A stretch of DNA of 64,000 nt, from the NCBI GenBank assembly GCA_002427815.1, contig DIZF01000020.1:60330-124329 (forward strand). The letters are read 5' to 3'. The notes under the pieces are model-generated. The model saw nothing but the letters and a program-made list of their open reading frames with translations. It was not told where the DNA came from and searched no databases. This document shows positions 28,114 through 38,284 of the stretch, piece after piece. The stretch is from Ramlibacter tataouinensis (lineage in GTDB: Bacteria; Pseudomonadota; Gammaproteobacteria; Burkholderiales; Burkholderiaceae_C). Within the stretch, counting starts at the first letter, position 1, and every line of letters starts with the position of its first letter. The translations under genes were made by a program, and so were the position numbers.

Positions 28114-28667
28114 CCACCTTGCGCATCCTGGGCATAGACCCGGGCCTGCAGACCACCGGTTTCGGCGTGGTCGACGTCGAGGGACAGGCCCTGACTTACG
28201 TGGCCAGCGGCACCATCACCACCACCCACCTCGATCGCGGCAACCTGCCGGCGCGGCTGAAGGTGCTGTTCGACGGCATAGCCGAAGTGCGCGAGCGCTA
28301 CCGGCCCGACGTGGCGGCGGTTGAAATCGTCTTCGTCAATGTGAATCCGCAGTCCACCCTGCTGCTGGGGCAGGCACGCGGTGCCTGCATCACCGCCCTG
28401 GTCGCCTGCAATCTGGCGGTCGCCGAATACACGGCGCTGCAGATGAAGCAGGCTGTCGCCGGCCATGGCAAGGCGGCCAAGGCCCAGGTGCAGGAAATGG
28501 TCAAGCGGCTGCTTCGGTTGCCGGGTTTGCCCGGCAAGGACGCCGCCGACGCGCTGGGCCTGGCAATCACCCATGCCCATGCGGGCGCCGCCATGGCCCG
28601 GATCGCGCAGGCCACTGCCACGGCGCGCCGATCCAGCGGGATGTACAAGGCAGGCCGGACCTACTGA
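28110..28667 (+). CDS. ruvC: Crossover junction endodeoxyribonuclease RuvC
   Basis: A 185-residue Holliday-junction resolvase. The N-terminal catalytic Asp is in [16 protein letters not shown], the Glu in [20 protein letters not shown], and the final Asp pair in [16 protein letters not shown]. RuvC cuts the junction bound by RuvAB. ruvA and ruvB are not adjacent in this window. The start at 28110 gives the usual N-terminus ([11 protein letters not shown]). Confidence 0.95.
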   Translation: MTTLRILGIDPGLQTTGFGVVDVEGQALTYVASGTITTTHLDRGNLPARLKVLFDGIAEVRERYRPDVAAVEIVFVNVNPQSTLLLGQARGACITALVACNLAVAEYTALQMKQAVAGHGKAAKAQVQEMVKRLLRLPGLPGKDAADALGLAITHAHAGAAMARIAQATATARRSSGMYKAGRTY

Positions 28668-28686
28668 TCCGGCCAGTGGCCCGGGT

Positions 28687-28863
28687 TCAGGCCAGCCGCT
28701 CCGCAACCAGCACGGCAAAAAACGCCAATGCGGCGATCAGTGTCCACTTCAGCGTCACCAGCCCATAGCGCCTGAAACGGACTTCGCCAGTCCCGGCATA
28801 GAAAGCGAAGCACACCGCGGCACCCAGCAACAGCAGCAGGATCGCCCAGCGAAAGAGCAGCAT
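28687..28863 (-). CDS. Small membrane protein (58 residues) after lpxC
   Basis: A 58-residue frame with two hydrophobic helices: RWAILLLLLLGAAVCFAFYA (residues 5-24, with a stop-transfer-like GTGEVRFRRYG loop) and LKWTLIAALAFFAVLVAERL (residues 38-57). It starts 2 nt after the lpxC stop, so translation is probably coupled. I know no assigned function. The position suggests an envelope role. Confidence 0.62.
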   Translation of the reverse strand: MLLFRWAILLLLLGAAVCFAFYAGTGEVRFRRYGLVTLKWTLIAALAFFAVLVAERLA

Positions 28864-28865
28864 GG

Positions 28866-29789
28866 CTACCAGGCCCGCAACGGCTGGGCGAAGCCGGCCG
28901 GCGCCTGCCGTTCGTCTTCGAAGGTCACGACTTCATACGCATCGCCCTGCGCCAGCAATTCGCGCAGCAATCTGTTGTTCAGCGCATGGCCGGACCGGAA
29001 CGCGCTGTAGGAAGCCAGCAGCGGCTTGCCGATGAGGTACAGGTCGCCCATCGCGTCCAGGATCTTGTGCTTGACGAACTCGTCGTCGTAGCGCAATCCC
29101 TCGGCATTGAGCACGTGGTAGTCGTCAACCACCACGACGTTGTCGAGGCCGCCGCCCAGCCCCAGGCCGTTCGCGCGCATCATCTCGACGTCCTTGGTGA
29201 AACCGAAGGTGCGGGCCCGGGCGATGTCACGGGCATAGGAGCCCGAGCTCAGGTCGAACTCCACGCGCTGGGCGGTGGAATCGACCACGCGATGATCGAA
29301 GTCGATCTCGAAACTCAGCTTGTAGCCGTGGTAAGGCTCCAGCCTGGCCCACTTCAGGTCCTGGCCCTCGCCTTCGCGCACCTCGACCGGCCGCCTCACC
29401 CTCACGAAGCGGCGCGGCGCCTTCTGCAATTCCATGCCGGCGCTTTGCAGCAGGAACACGAAGGATGCGGAGGAGCCGTCCAGGATCGGCACCTCCTCGC
29501 CCGTGATGTCCACATACAGGTTGTCCAGCCCCAGGCCGGCACAGGCCGACATCAGATGCTCCACCGTGTGCACCTTGGCGCCGCCGCTGGAAATGGTGGA
29601 AGCCATCCGGGTGTCCGTCACGGCCTGGGCCGATACCGGGATGTCCACGGGAATGGGCAAATCGACGCGCCGGAACACGATGCCGGTGTCCGGCTGGGCC
29701 GGGCGCAGCGTGAGCTCGACGCGCTGCCCGCTGTGCAGGCCCACCCCGACCGCCTTGGTCACGGTCTTGAGTGTTCGTTGCTGGAGCAT
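28866..29789 (-). CDS. lpxC: UDP-3-O-acyl-N-acetylglucosamine deacetylase
   Basis: A 307-residue zinc amidase, the committed step of lipid A synthesis. The metal and catalytic residues are seen in [18 protein letters not shown] (His near residue 77) and [18 protein letters not shown] (His and Asp). The start at 29789 has the usual N-terminus [20 protein letters not shown]. No Shine-Dalgarno sequence precedes it. A terminator and its own -10-like box separate it from ftsZ. Confidence 0.96.
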   Translation of the reverse strand: MLQQRTLKTVTKAVGVGLHSGQRVELTLRPAQPDTGIVFRRVDLPIPVDIPVSAQAVTDTRMASTISSGGAKVHTVEHLMSACAGLGLDNLYVDITGEEVPILDGSSASFVFLLQSAGMELQKAPRRFVRVRRPVEVREGEGQDLKWARLEPYHGYKLSFEIDFDHRVVDSTAQRVEFDLSSGSYARDIARARTFGFTKDVEMMRANGLGLGGGLDNVVVVDDYHVLNAEGLRYDDEFVKHKILDAMGDLYLIGKPLLASYSAFRSGHALNNRLLRELLAQGDAYEVVTFEDERQAPAGFAQPLRAW

Positions 29790-29795
29790 GTCTGG

Positions 29796-29801
29796 ATTTT
29801 A
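29796..29801 (-). promoter_or_regulatory. -10-like TAAAAT directly before lpxC
   Basis: TAAAAT on the minus strand stands 6 nt before the lpxC ATG. Together with the upstream terminator this suggests a separate lpxC promoter with a leaderless or nearly leaderless mRNA. Confidence 0.42.
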
Positions 29802-29865
29802 CGTTTGCGGCCCACCCGCGGCCACGCACGTGCCGATGGCATGCGCCGCGCAGGGCTGCTTGGGG

Positions 29866-29896
29866 AAAAAGGGTGGGCTGTTGGCACAACCCACCC
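29866..29896 (-). terminator. Rho-independent terminator after ftsZ
   Basis: On the minus strand GGGTGGGTTG and CAGCCCACCC form a 10-bp stem (one G-U pair) with a 6-nt loop, followed by five T. It lies 115 nt after the ftsZ stop and before lpxC, and should end most dcw transcription. Between it and ftsZ a direct repeat TCGTTGGGGG occurs at 29971-29980 and 29992-30001. Confidence 0.75.
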
Positions 29897-30011
29897 CAAG
29901 CACTCACCCTGGAGAACTCCCTTGTTATCTACGCCCAGCCGGCGCCGAGCCGCCTCAAGCCGGCTGCGCCTCGTTGGGGGGTACGGCGCTGTCGTTGGGG
30001 GCCCTACCTAT

Positions 30012-31238
30012 CTAGTCGGCCTGCTTGCGCAGGAAGGCCGGAATCTCGAAGTCGTCCATGCCGCCGCTGGACAAGGCGTCGACCTTGGCCGCCGCCTGGG
30101 TCCGGTTGGTGCGCCAGACGCTGGGCACGGCCATGCCGCCGTAGTCGGGCTGCGAGGCAGCGGCCGCCGGCGTGGCGCCAGGGCCGCCGACCACCGTGTG
30201 AATCGTCGGCACCGTGAACGGCACGCCGTCGGTGCCCGTGCGCAGCACCTGCAGCGGCGGCGAGGTGCGGCGCTGGCCCTGGCGCGACAGACCGGTGGCC
30301 ACCACCGTGACGCGGACCTCGTCGCCCAGGTTGTCGTCGTAGGCCGTGCCGTAGATCACGTGCGCATCCGCCGAGGCGTAGGCCCGGATGGTGTTCATCG
30401 CCAGTTTCGATTCGGACAGCTTCAGCGATCCCTTCGCCGCGGTGATCAGCACCAGCACCCCCTTGGCCCCCGACAGGTCGATGCCCTCCAGCAGCGGGCA
30501 CGCCACCGCCTGTTCGGCGGCGATGCGGGCGCGGTCCGGGCCGGAAGCCACCGCGGTGCCCATCATCGCCTTGCCGGGCTCGCCCATCACCGTGCGGACG
30601 TCCTCGAAGTCGACGTTCACATGGCCGGGGACGTTGATGATTTCGGCGATCCCGCCGACGGCATTCTTCAGCACGTCGTTGGCATGGGCGAAGGCCTCGT
30701 CCTGCGAGATGTCGTCGCCCAGCACATCGAGCAGCTTCTCGTTGAGCACCACGATCAGCGAATCGACATTGGCTTCGAGTTCGGCCAGGCCCTGGTCGGC
30801 GTTGGTCATGCGGCGCCCGCCTTCCCAGTCGAAGGGCTTGGTGACGACGCCCACGGTGAGGATGCCCATTTCCTTGGCCACCCGCGCGATCACCGGTGCC
30901 GCGCCGGTGCCGGTGCCCCCGCCCATGCCCGCGGTGATGAACAGCATGTGGGCGCCGGCTATGGCGGCGCGGATGTCGTCCACCGCCAGTTCGGCGGCTT
31001 CGCGGCCTTTCTCGGGCTTGCTGCCCGCGCCCAGACCGCTCTGGCCCAGCTGGATGGTCTTGTGAGCGACGGTGCGCGACAGCGCCTGGGCATCGGTGTT
31101 GGCGCAGATGAATTCCACGCCCTGCACCGCGCGGCTGATCATGTGCTCCACCGCGTTGCCACCGCCACCGCCCACGCCGATCACCTTGATCTGCGTGCCC
31201 AGATGGAACTCTTCGATCTCGATCATTTCGATGCTCAT
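30012..31238 (-). CDS. ftsZ: Cell division GTPase FtsZ
   Basis: A 408-residue tubulin homologue that forms the Z ring. The nucleotide-binding loop is KVIGVGGGGGNAVEHM near residues 17-32, and the tubulin signature GGGTGTGAAPV lies near residues 107-117. After the core is a low-complexity linker (residues about 320-390) and the C-terminal tail DDFEIPAFLRKQAD, which binds FtsA and other partners. The start at 31238 is preceded by AGGAGAG. The 151-nt gap to ftsA is open for an internal promoter, but I cannot identify one firmly. Confidence 0.97.
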   Translation of the reverse strand: MSIEMIEIEEFHLGTQIKVIGVGGGGGNAVEHMISRAVQGVEFICANTDAQALSRTVAHKTIQLGQSGLGAGSKPEKGREAAELAVDDIRAAIAGAHMLFITAGMGGGTGTGAAPVIARVAKEMGILTVGVVTKPFDWEGGRRMTNADQGLAELEANVDSLIVVLNEKLLDVLGDDISQDEAFAHANDVLKNAVGGIAEIINVPGHVNVDFEDVRTVMGEPGKAMMGTAVASGPDRARIAAEQAVACPLLEGIDLSGAKGVLVLITAAKGSLKLSESKLAMNTIRAYASADAHVIYGTAYDDNLGDEVRVTVVATGLSRQGQRRTSPPLQVLRTGTDGVPFTVPTIHTVVGGPGATPAAAASQPDYGGMAVPSVWRTNRTQAAAKVDALSSGGMDDFEIPAFLRKQAD

Positions 31239-31389
31239 GTGTCTCTCCTGAAATCCGTTTGCAGTTGCCGATGAATAGATTGTTTTGTTGATGCTCAGAA
31301 ACGGCGTGTCGGTGGGTCGGTGCACCGCCATCGTCGTTTTGGCTTGCGGTGGAAAACCCGAACATTCGAGTCCGCTCTGGAGTTGTCCA

Positions 31390-32619
31390 TCAGAAGTTCC
31401 CCACGATGAAGTCGCGAAAGCGGCCGAACGCCGTCTTCATGGATCCGTTCTTCTCCGCCACCTTGAAGCCGCGCAGGCGCGCCAGCCGCGCCTCTTCGAG
31501 CAGGCCCATCACGGTGGCGGCGCGCGCCTGCGACACCATGTCCGACAACGCACCGCGGTACTTGGGCACGCCCCGCCGCACCGGTTTCAGGAAGATGTCC
31601 TCGCCCAGTTCGACCATGCCCGGCATCACCGCGCTGCCGCCCGTGATCACAATCCCCGACGAGAGCACCTCCTCGTAGCCGGATTCCCGCACGACCTGTT
31701 GCACCAGCGAGAAGATCTCTTCCACGCGCGGCTCGATCACGCCCGCCAACGCCTGTTTGCTCAACATCCGCGGTCCCCGGTCGCCCAGCCCGGGCACCTC
31801 GACCTGCTGCTCGGGGTTGGCCAGCAGCTGCTTGGCGTAGCCGCTTTCCACCTTGATGTCCTCCGCATCCTTGGTCGGGGTGCGCAACGCCATCGCGATG
31901 TCGCTGGTGATCAGGTCGCCGGCAATCGGGATCACCGCCGTGTGCCGGATCGCGCCGTTCGTGAAGATCGCCACATCGGTGGTGCCGGCGCCGATGTCCA
32001 CCATCGCCACGCCCAGTTCCTTCTCGTCCTCGGTCAGCACGGCCAGGCTCGAAGCCAGCGGATTGAGCAGCAGATGCTCGACTTCCAGGCCGCAGCGGCG
32101 CACGCACTTGATGATGTTCTCGGCCGCGCTCTGGGCGCCGGTGACGATGTGCACCTTGGCCTCCAGCCGGATGCCGCTCATGCCGATCGGCTCCTTCACG
32201 TCCTGGCCGTCGATCACGAATTCCTGCGGCTCCACCAGCAGCAGCCGCTGATCGGTCGAGATGTTGATGGCCCGGGCCGTCTCGACCACGCGCGCCACGT
32301 CGGCGGCCGTCACTTCCTTGTCCTTCACCGCCACCATGCCGCTGGAGTTGATGCCGCGGATGTGGCTGCCGGTGATGCCGGTGTAGACCCGCGTGATCTT
32401 GCAGTCGGCCATCAGCTCGGCCTCCCTCAGGGCCTGCTGGATGCTCTGCACCGTGGCGTCGATGTTGACGACCACGCCGCGCTTGAGCCCGTTCGACGCG
32501 GCGATCCCCAGCCCCGCGAGCTTGAGCTCGCCGCCCGGCAGCACCTCGGCCACCACCGCCATCACCTTGGCGGTGCCGATGTCCAGTCCCACCACGAGGT
32601 CCTTGTATTCTTTTGCCAT
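31390..32619 (-). CDS. ftsA: Cell division protein FtsA
   Basis: A 409-residue actin-like ATPase that anchors FtsZ to the membrane. It has LVVGLDIGTAKVMAVVAEV at the N-terminus (phosphate 1), VAMVDIGAGTTDVAIF near residues 205-220 (phosphate 2), and ITGGSAVMPGM near 335. The C-terminal amphipathic helix (KTAFGRFRDFIVGNF) is the membrane-targeting sequence. It follows ftsQ after 63 nt that contain a strong hairpin. Confidence 0.96.
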   Translation of the reverse strand: MAKEYKDLVVGLDIGTAKVMAVVAEVLPGGELKLAGLGIAASNGLKRGVVVNIDATVQSIQQALREAELMADCKITRVYTGITGSHIRGINSSGMVAVKDKEVTAADVARVVETARAINISTDQRLLLVEPQEFVIDGQDVKEPIGMSGIRLEAKVHIVTGAQSAAENIIKCVRRCGLEVEHLLLNPLASSLAVLTEDEKELGVAMVDIGAGTTDVAIFTNGAIRHTAVIPIAGDLITSDIAMALRTPTKDAEDIKVESGYAKQLLANPEQQVEVPGLGDRGPRMLSKQALAGVIEPRVEEIFSLVQQVVRESGYEEVLSSGIVITGGSAVMPGMVELGEDIFLKPVRRGVPKYRGALSDMVSQARAATVMGLLEEARLARLRGFKVAEKNGSMKTAFGRFRDFIVGNF

Positions 32620-32647
32620 GTTGCCTGCCGTTTCGCTTTTTGTTCGG

Positions 32648-32677
32648 TTGGGGACAGAGCTGAAGATCTGTCCCCAA
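32648..32677 (-). repeat. Perfect hairpin between ftsQ and ftsA
   Basis: TTGGGGACAGA and TCTGTCCCCAA form a perfect 11-bp stem with an 8-nt loop in the only large gap of the ftsQ-ftsA junction. A run of five A-rich bases follows on the minus strand but no T-run, so it is not a standard terminator. This hexamer-rich motif is one I recall as a dispersed palindrome in several proteobacterial genomes. A role in mRNA processing between ftsQ and ftsA is possible. Confidence 0.7.
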
Positions 32678-32682
32678 GTCCT

Positions 32683-33465
32683 TTATCTTTTCACCGCGTC
32701 GGCCGTGGTGGTCACACCGCGCAACCGCACCGCATAGCCGTCACCGTGCCTCAGGTCCGCCGACACCAGCGCTTCGGGCCGCCGGCTGTAGCGCGAAGTA
32801 ACCTGGTTCAAGGTCTGCACGAAGCGCCGGGTGCGCGTCGTCACCTCCTCGGGCGTGCCGCGCCCCAGCTCCACCGCGGCGCCGTTGTCCATCTCCAGCT
32901 GCCAGCTGCCGCGCGCCGTCAACGCCAGCTCGGCTATGGCCAGGTCCAGCGGCTCGAACATCGGCTTGAGCATGCGGTACATCGCAAGCACCTGGGTCGA
33001 TTGATCGTCGGGGCCGGCCAGCCGGGGCAGCTCGCCCGGCTCCACATCGCCGACGTTGGCCTCGAAGACCTCGCCGAAGCTGTTGAGCAATCGCGCCTCG
33101 CTGTCGCTTCCCCACAAGGCCACGGCCTGTTGCTCCTCCAGCCGGACCCGCAGTCGGTTGGGAAATTCGCGGCGCACGACGGCCCTGCGCACCCACGGCA
33201 CCGCCTCGAAAGCCTCGCGCGCGCTGGCCAGGTTCACGGTGAAGAAGTTGCCGGCCAGCCGCGGCGCGACATTGGCTCGCAACGTTGCAGCGCTGTTGTG
33301 CGTCACGTCGCCCTCCACCGTGATGCCGACGATGGCAAAGGCGGGATTGCGCAGCGCCCACCACAGACCCGCCGCCGTCAGCAGGACGAGACAAGCCGAG
33401 AACAGCGCCGTCGCGGCGAGGTTCATCAGCCTGACGTCGAACGGCATGGGCAGTGCGCTGCTCAT
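32683..33465 (-). CDS. ftsQ: Cell division protein FtsQ
   Basis: A 260-residue bitopic membrane protein. The transmembrane segment lies near residues 15-38 ([20 protein letters not shown]), followed by a POTRA domain ([20 protein letters not shown]) and the FtsQ beta domain ([13 protein letters not shown]). It links early and late divisome proteins in the periplasm. ATG at 33465 overlaps the ddl stop by ATGA; the frame extends upstream only inside ddl. Confidence 0.94.
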   Translation of the reverse strand: MSSALPMPFDVRLMNLAATALFSACLVLLTAAGLWWALRNPAFAIVGITVEGDVTHNSAATLRANVAPRLAGNFFTVNLASAREAFEAVPWVRRAVVRREFPNRLRVRLEEQQAVALWGSDSEARLLNSFGEVFEANVGDVEPGELPRLAGPDDQSTQVLAMYRMLKPMFEPLDLAIAELALTARGSWQLEMDNGAAVELGRGTPEEVTTRTRRFVQTLNQVTSRYSRRPEALVSADLRHGDGYAVRLRGVTTTADAVKR

Positions 33466-34484
33466 TTGTTCCAGATCCCCTGCTCCTGGTCCAGCGCCGC
33501 CGATGCCAGCAGCTGCAGGCACAGATCCTCGTAGCTGATGCCGGCCGCGCGGGCCGACATCGGCACCAGCGAATGGCCGGTCATGCCGGGTGAAGTGTTG
33601 ATTTCCAGCAGCGTGGGCTTGCGCGACACCGCGTCGATCATCACGTCCAGGCGCCCCCAGCCCCGGCAGCCGAGCACGCGGTAGGCCTTGAGCACAATGT
33701 CCTGAATCACCTGCTCTTCGCCCTCGGGTAGCCCCGCGGGGACGATGTATTTGGTGTCGTCGGTGAAATACTTGTTCTGGTAGTCGTAGTTGCCCTCGGG
33801 CGCCACGATGCGGATCACCGGCAAGGCGCGCGCCGCGTCGCCCGTGCCCAGCACCGGGCAGGTGACCTCGTCGCCGCTGATGAACTGCTCGCACAGGACA
33901 TCCGCGTCGAGCGCCGCCGCCTGGTCCACGGCATTGGCCATCTCCGAATAGCCCTGCACTTTTGCGACCCCGATGGAAGACCCTTCGCGGGCGGGCTTCA
34001 CGATCAAGGGCAGCCCCAGGTCGTCCGGAACGCAGCGCACCTGCTCGTTGGTATAGGAGCCCCGGCGCAACAGCACGTAGCGGGGCGTGGGCAGGCCCTC
34101 CGCCAGCCACACCCGCTTGGTCATGACCTTGTCGATCGAGATGCTGGATGCCATCACGCCCGAACCGGTGTAGGGAATGCCCAGCAGCTCCAACGCCCCC
34201 TGCACCGTGCCGTCTTCGCCGAAGCGGCCGTGCAATGCGATGAAGCAGCGCTTGAATCCCTTGCGCTTGAGTTCGGACAGGTCGCGCTCGGCGGGGTCGA
34301 ACGCATGGGCGTCGATGCCCTTGGACTGCAGCGCCTTGAGCACGCCGGTGCCGGACATCAGCGACACCTCGCGCTCGGCCGAATGCCCGCCCATGAGCAC
34401 GGCCACCTTGCCGAAACTGTGCGCGGTGGCGGCGGGTGCCGCTGCGTTCGTATTCAGACGCACTTGATCTTTGCGCTCGCTCAT
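33462..34484 (-). CDS. ddl: D-alanine-D-alanine ligase
   Basis: A 340-residue ATP-grasp enzyme. Motifs are [17 protein letters not shown] near residues 28-44, [20 protein letters not shown], and [15 protein letters not shown]; the metal site is [16 protein letters not shown]. It makes the D-Ala-D-Ala dipeptide used by MurF. The start is the ATG at 34484, which overlaps the murC stop by ATGA; it gives a short extra N-terminus before the conserved core. Confidence 0.95.
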   Translation of the reverse strand: MSERKDQVRLNTNAAAPAATAHSFGKVAVLMGGHSAEREVSLMSGTGVLKALQSKGIDAHAFDPAERDLSELKRKGFKRCFIALHGRFGEDGTVQGALELLGIPYTGSGVMASSISIDKVMTKRVWLAEGLPTPRYVLLRRGSYTNEQVRCVPDDLGLPLIVKPAREGSSIGVAKVQGYSEMANAVDQAAALDADVLCEQFISGDEVTCPVLGTGDAARALPVIRIVAPEGNYDYQNKYFTDDTKYIVPAGLPEGEEQVIQDIVLKAYRVLGCRGWGRLDVMIDAVSRKPTLLEINTSPGMTGHSLVPMSARAAGISYEDLCLQLLASAALDQEQGIWNK

Positions 34485-35893
34485 CCGGCGCCTCCCATTT
34501 CCACCAGCCGGGCCGGCACGCCGCCGATCGATCCGGCGCCCATGCACATCACCACGTCGCCATCGCGCGCCATCTCCAGGATCGCCTGCGGCATCGCGTC
34601 GATGTCGTCCACGAATACCGGCTCGACCTTCCCCGCCACCCGCACGGCACGGGCCAGCGAGCGCCCGTCCGCCGCGACGATGGGCGGCTCGCCGGCCGCA
34701 TACACCTCGGCCAGCAGCACCGCATCGGACTGGCTGATCACCTTGACGAAATCCTCGAAACAGTCGCGGGTGCGCGTGTACCGGTGCGGCTGGAACGCCA
34801 GCACCAGGCGCCGGCCCGGAAAGGCGCCGCGGGCGGCCGCGAGCGTGGCCGCGATCTCCACCGGGTGATGCCCATAGTCCTCGATCAGCGCGAACCGGCC
34901 GCCGCCGTGTTCGACTGCGACCGGCACGTCGGGATAACGCTGGAAGCGGCGTCCAACGCCCTTGAAGCCGGCCAGGGCCTTGAGCACTCCCTCGTCGGGG
35001 ACACTGAGCTCCACCGCGACGGCGATGGCCGCCAGCGCATTGAGCACGTTGTGCACGCCGGCGAGATTGAGCACCACGTCCAGATCAGGCAGCGTGACGC
35101 CGTTGCGCCGCTGCACGGTGAAAAGCATCTGGCCGCCCTCGGCGCGAACGTTCAGCGCCCGCACCTGCGCGTCTTCGCCCAGGCCGTAGCTGGTGATCGG
35201 GCACTGGACGTCCGGCACGATCTGGCGGATGGCCGGATCGTCGGTGCACAGAATCGCCATGCCGTAGAACGGCATGCGGTGCAGGAAGTCGACGAAGGCC
35301 TTCTGCAGCCGGTTGAAGTCGTGCCCGTACGTCTCCATGTGGTCGGCGTCGATGTTGGTGACGACTGCCATGACCGGCATCAGGTTCAGGAACGAGGCAT
35401 CGGATTCATCCGCCTCGACCACGATGTAGTCGCCGCTGCCGAGTCTGGCGTTGGCGCCGGCGCTGTTCAGGCGCCCGCCGATCACGAAGGTCGGGTCCAG
35501 CCCGCCCTCGGCCAGCACGCTCGCGACCAGGCTGGTGGTGGTGGTCTTGCCGTGCGTGCCGGCGATCGCGATGCCCTGCTTGAGGCGCATCAGTTCCGCC
35601 AGCATCATCGCGCGTGGCACCACCGGAATCTTGCGTTCGCGCGCTGCCAGCACCTCGGGGTTGTCGGCCTGCACCGCGGTGGAGGTAACCACCGCGTCGG
35701 CGCCGATCACGTTGCGGGCCGCGTGCCCGACGCAGGTCTTGATGCCCAGCGCCTCCAGCCGGCGCAGCGTCGGGCTGTCGGCCAGGTCCGAGCCCGAGAT
35801 CAGGTAGCCCTGGTTGCGCAGGACTTCGGCGATGCCGGACATGCCGGAGCCGCCCACGCCGACGAAATGAATGTGCTTCACTGCATGTTTCAA
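34481..35893 (-). CDS. murC: UDP-N-acetylmuramate-L-alanine ligase
   Basis: A 470-residue Mur ligase. The start is TTG at 35893, which gives [26 protein letters not shown] stands 8 nt before it, and no in-frame ATG lies nearby. The ATP loop is [16 protein letters not shown] near residues 110-125, and the DYGHHPVEI motif is near 340. It adds L-Ala to UDP-MurNAc. A degenerate copy of the murC start lies immediately upstream (35929-35961). Confidence 0.95.
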   Translation of the reverse strand: MKHAVKHIHFVGVGGSGMSGIAEVLRNQGYLISGSDLADSPTLRRLEALGIKTCVGHAARNVIGADAVVTSTAVQADNPEVLAARERKIPVVPRAMMLAELMRLKQGIAIAGTHGKTTTTSLVASVLAEGGLDPTFVIGGRLNSAGANARLGSGDYIVVEADESDASFLNLMPVMAVVTNIDADHMETYGHDFNRLQKAFVDFLHRMPFYGMAILCTDDPAIRQIVPDVQCPITSYGLGEDAQVRALNVRAEGGQMLFTVQRRNGVTLPDLDVVLNLAGVHNVLNALAAIAVAVELSVPDEGVLKALAGFKGVGRRFQRYPDVPVAVEHGGGRFALIEDYGHHPVEIAATLAAARGAFPGRRLVLAFQPHRYTRTRDCFEDFVKVISQSDAVLLAEVYAAGEPPIVAADGRSLARAVRVAGKVEPVFVDDIDAMPQAILEMARDGDVVMCMGAGSIGGVPARLVEMGGAG

Positions 35894-35961
35894 GACAGCT
35901 CCTTCATTTCGGCGGCTTCTCGAATACTCGACAAAGTGAATGTGTAGACGGCGTGTTTCAT
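35890..35961 (-). CDS. 23-codon mini-ORF from a degenerate duplicate of the murC start
   Basis: ATG at 35961 overlaps the murG stop (ATGA), and the TGA at 35890-35892 overlaps the murC TTG start. The first about 33 nt repeat the murC 5' end at high identity (TGAAACA.GC.GT and CACATTCA.TT.GTCG), with a one-base deletion that shifts the frame after codon 5. The encoded peptide begins [12 protein letters not shown], compared with [12 protein letters not shown] in MurC. It may merely carry ribosomes from murG to murC. No peptide function is implied. Confidence 0.45.
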   Translation of the reverse strand: MKHAVYTFTLSSIREAAEMKELS

Positions 35962-37040
35962 TTGCGGGCCAACTCCTCGCAGGCGGCGACCATCTCGTCG
36001 GTGGCGCTGGTCTTCTGCATGCGCTTGGCGGCCAGCGCACGGCGGATCAACTCCTCGCGGGAGGTGTTCTGGATCAACGCGGCCAGCCACTCGGGCCGCA
36101 GGTCGCCCTGCTGCACCAGCCAGCCACCGCCCGCGTCCACGAGGAACCGCGCGTTGGTGGTCTGGTGGTCATCCACCGCGAACGGAAACGGCACGAACAC
36201 CGCTGCCGCACCGACCGCCGCGATCTCGGTCACGGTGCTGGCCCCGGCGCGGCAGACGATCAGGTCGGCCTGCGCGTAGGCCTGCGCCGTGTCCTCGATG
36301 AAAGGCGTGAGTTCCGCGTCGACCCCGGCGGCGGCATAGTTGGCGCGCAGATCGTCGATCTGTTTTGCGCCGCTCTGGTGCAGCACGGCCGGCCGGCGGT
36401 CGGCAGGGATCAGGGCCAGCGCCTTGGGCACGGTTTCGTTCAATGCCTTGGCGCCCAGGCTGCCGCCCACCACCAGCAGTCGCAACGGCCCGGTCCGCGA
36501 GCCCAGGCGCTCGGCCGGGCCGGGCTGGTGCAGGAAAGCCGCGCGCAGCGGATTGCCCACCCAGGCGGCCTTCTTCAGCACATTGGGAAAGGCGCAGAAC
36601 ACGCGATCGGCCACCCCCGCCAGGATCCGGTTGGCCATGCCCGCCACCGAGTTCTGTTCGTGCAGGACCAGCGGCTTGCCCAGCAGCACGCTCATCATGC
36701 CGGCGGGGAACGTGATGTAGCCGCCCAGGCCCACGACCACGTCGGGCCGCACGCGGCGCACCACCCGGATCGCCTGCCAGAAAGCCTTGAGCAGCCGCAG
36801 CGGAAGGAGCACCAGCGTTTTCAGGCCTTTGCCGCGCACCCCCGAGAATTCGATGGTTTCGAAGTCGAAGCCGCGCGGCGGCACCAGCTGGCTCTCCATG
36901 CTGCCCGGTCCGCCCAGCCAGTGCACCCGCCACGCGCGCTCGCGCAGCGCCTCGGCGACGGCAAGACCAGGGAAAATGTGGCCACCCGTGCCGCCTGCCA
37001 TCACGAGGGCGCACTTGCCCATGGTGGCTGTGGCGCTCAT
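35958..37040 (-). CDS. murG: Lipid II synthase MurG
   Basis: A 360-residue GT-B glycosyltransferase at the inner face of the membrane. The N-terminal glycine loop is [19 protein letters not shown] near residues 13-31, and the C-terminal part has [14 protein letters not shown] and [15 protein letters not shown]. It adds GlcNAc to lipid I. ATG at 37040 overlaps the ftsW stop by ATGA; a second ATG six codons downstream (37022) is possible but less coupled. Confidence 0.95.
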   Translation of the reverse strand: MSATATMGKCALVMAGGTGGHIFPGLAVAEALRERAWRVHWLGGPGSMESQLVPPRGFDFETIEFSGVRGKGLKTLVLLPLRLLKAFWQAIRVVRRVRPDVVVGLGGYITFPAGMMSVLLGKPLVLHEQNSVAGMANRILAGVADRVFCAFPNVLKKAAWVGNPLRAAFLHQPGPAERLGSRTGPLRLLVVGGSLGAKALNETVPKALALIPADRRPAVLHQSGAKQIDDLRANYAAAGVDAELTPFIEDTAQAYAQADLIVCRAGASTVTEIAAVGAAAVFVPFPFAVDDHQTTNARFLVDAGGGWLVQQGDLRPEWLAALIQNTSREELIRRALAAKRMQKTSATDEMVAACEELARK

Positions 37041-38284
37041 GGCCGCCCTCCCCGCATCAAGCTTTTGTTCTCGTAGTCGATCCGCAGCACGACTGTGATC
37101 GCGATCAGGTTCATCAGGATGGCCGAGCCGCCGTAACTCATCAGCGGCAAGGTCAGCCCCTTGGTCGGCAGCGCGCCCAGGTTGACACCCATGTTGATGA
37201 ACGCCTGGAAACCGATCCAGATGCCCGCGCCCTGCGCCACCAGGCCGGCGAACACGCGGTCCAGCGCGATCGCCTGGCGGCCGATGAGCATGATGCGGCG
37301 GGTCATCCACAGAAACGCCAGGATCACCACGATGACGCCGACGAGGCCGAACTCCTCGCCGATCACCGCCATCAGGAAATCGGTATGCGCTTCGGGCAGC
37401 CAATGCAGCTTTTCGACGCTGCCGCCCAGGCCCACTCCGAAGATTTCGCCCCGGCCGATGGCGATGAGCGAATGCGACAGCTGATAGCCCTTGCCCATCG
37501 AGTACTTGTCGCTCCAGGGGTCGAAGTAGGCGAAGATGCGCTCGCGCCGCCAGTCCGACAGCGCGATCATCAGCATGAACGCCACGGTCATCACCGCTGC
37601 GATCAGGAAGAACATGCGGGCGTTGACACCGCCCAGGAACAGGATGCCCATCGCGATCACCGCGATCACCATGAAGGCGCCCATGTCCGGCTCCGCCAGC
37701 AGCAGCAGCCCCACCACCGCGACGGCCGCGGCCATCGGCAGGACGGCGCGGAAGAACCTTTCCTTGACGTCCATCTTGCGCACCATGTAGTTCGCCGCGT
37801 ACAGCAGGACCGCGAACTTCGCCAGTTCGGAGGGCTGGAAGCCCATGAAGCCCAGCACCAGCCAGCGCCGCGCGCCGTTCACGCCCTTGCCCAGAACCGG
37901 AATCAGCACCAGGATCAGCAGCAGCAGCGAGGCGACGAACAGCCAGGGCGCGACCCTCTCCCAGGTCGCCACCGGCACCTGGAATGCGAAGACGGACACG
38001 ACGAAGGCGAGCGTGATGAAGGCGGCATGGCGAACCAGGAAATGGTCATGGCTGTAGCGCGCGAACTTCGGGTTGTCCGGCATCGCGACGGAAGCCGAAT
38101 ACACCATCACCAGGCCGAACGCGAGCAGCGCCACGGTCATCCACAGCAGGGCCTGGTCCAGGCGCTGGACAGGGGATGGCGCGGCTGCGCGGCCCCAGCC
38201 CGTGGCCCGCACCGGCACGGCCGCGGCGTCGGACCGTGGCGAGCCGGCGAACCAGCCGGCCAGGCGTTGCACCAGCGCGCTCAT
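37037..38284 (-). CDS. ftsW: Division SEDS glycosyltransferase FtsW
   Basis: A 415-residue polytopic membrane protein with about ten hydrophobic segments. Motifs are [20 protein letters not shown] near residues 146-165 and [20 protein letters not shown] near 305. It polymerises lipid II with FtsI at the septum. About 40 polar residues precede the first membrane helix. ATG at 38284 overlaps the murD stop by ATGA. Confidence 0.95.
   Translation of the reverse strand: MSALVQRLAGWFAGSPRSDAAAVPVRATGWGRAAAPSPVQRLDQALLWMTVALLAFGLVMVYSASVAMPDNPKFARYSHDHFLVRHAAFITLAFVVSVFAFQVPVATWERVAPWLFVASLLLLILVLIPVLGKGVNGARRWLVLGFMGFQPSELAKFAVLLYAANYMVRKMDVKERFFRAVLPMAAAVAVVGLLLLAEPDMGAFMVIAVIAMGILFLGGVNARMFFLIAAVMTVAFMLMIALSDWRRERIFAYFDPWSDKYSMGKGYQLSHSLIAIGRGEIFGVGLGGSVEKLHWLPEAHTDFLMAVIGEEFGLVGVIVVILAFLWMTRRIMLIGRQAIALDRVFAGLVAQGAGIWIGFQAFINMGVNLGALPTKGLTLPLMSYGGSAILMNLIAITVVLRIDYENKSLMRGGRP

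Noticed and set aside
28986..31274. Very long plus-strand frame (762 codons) opposite lpxC and ftsZ
   Set aside because: It is an antisense shadow of GC-rich, strongly codon-biased genes. Its translation is low in recognisable domains and runs across two proven genes.
31285..33534. Long plus-strand frame (749 codons) opposite ftsA and ftsQ
   Set aside because: Antisense shadow of two essential genes; no domain and no ribosome-binding site.
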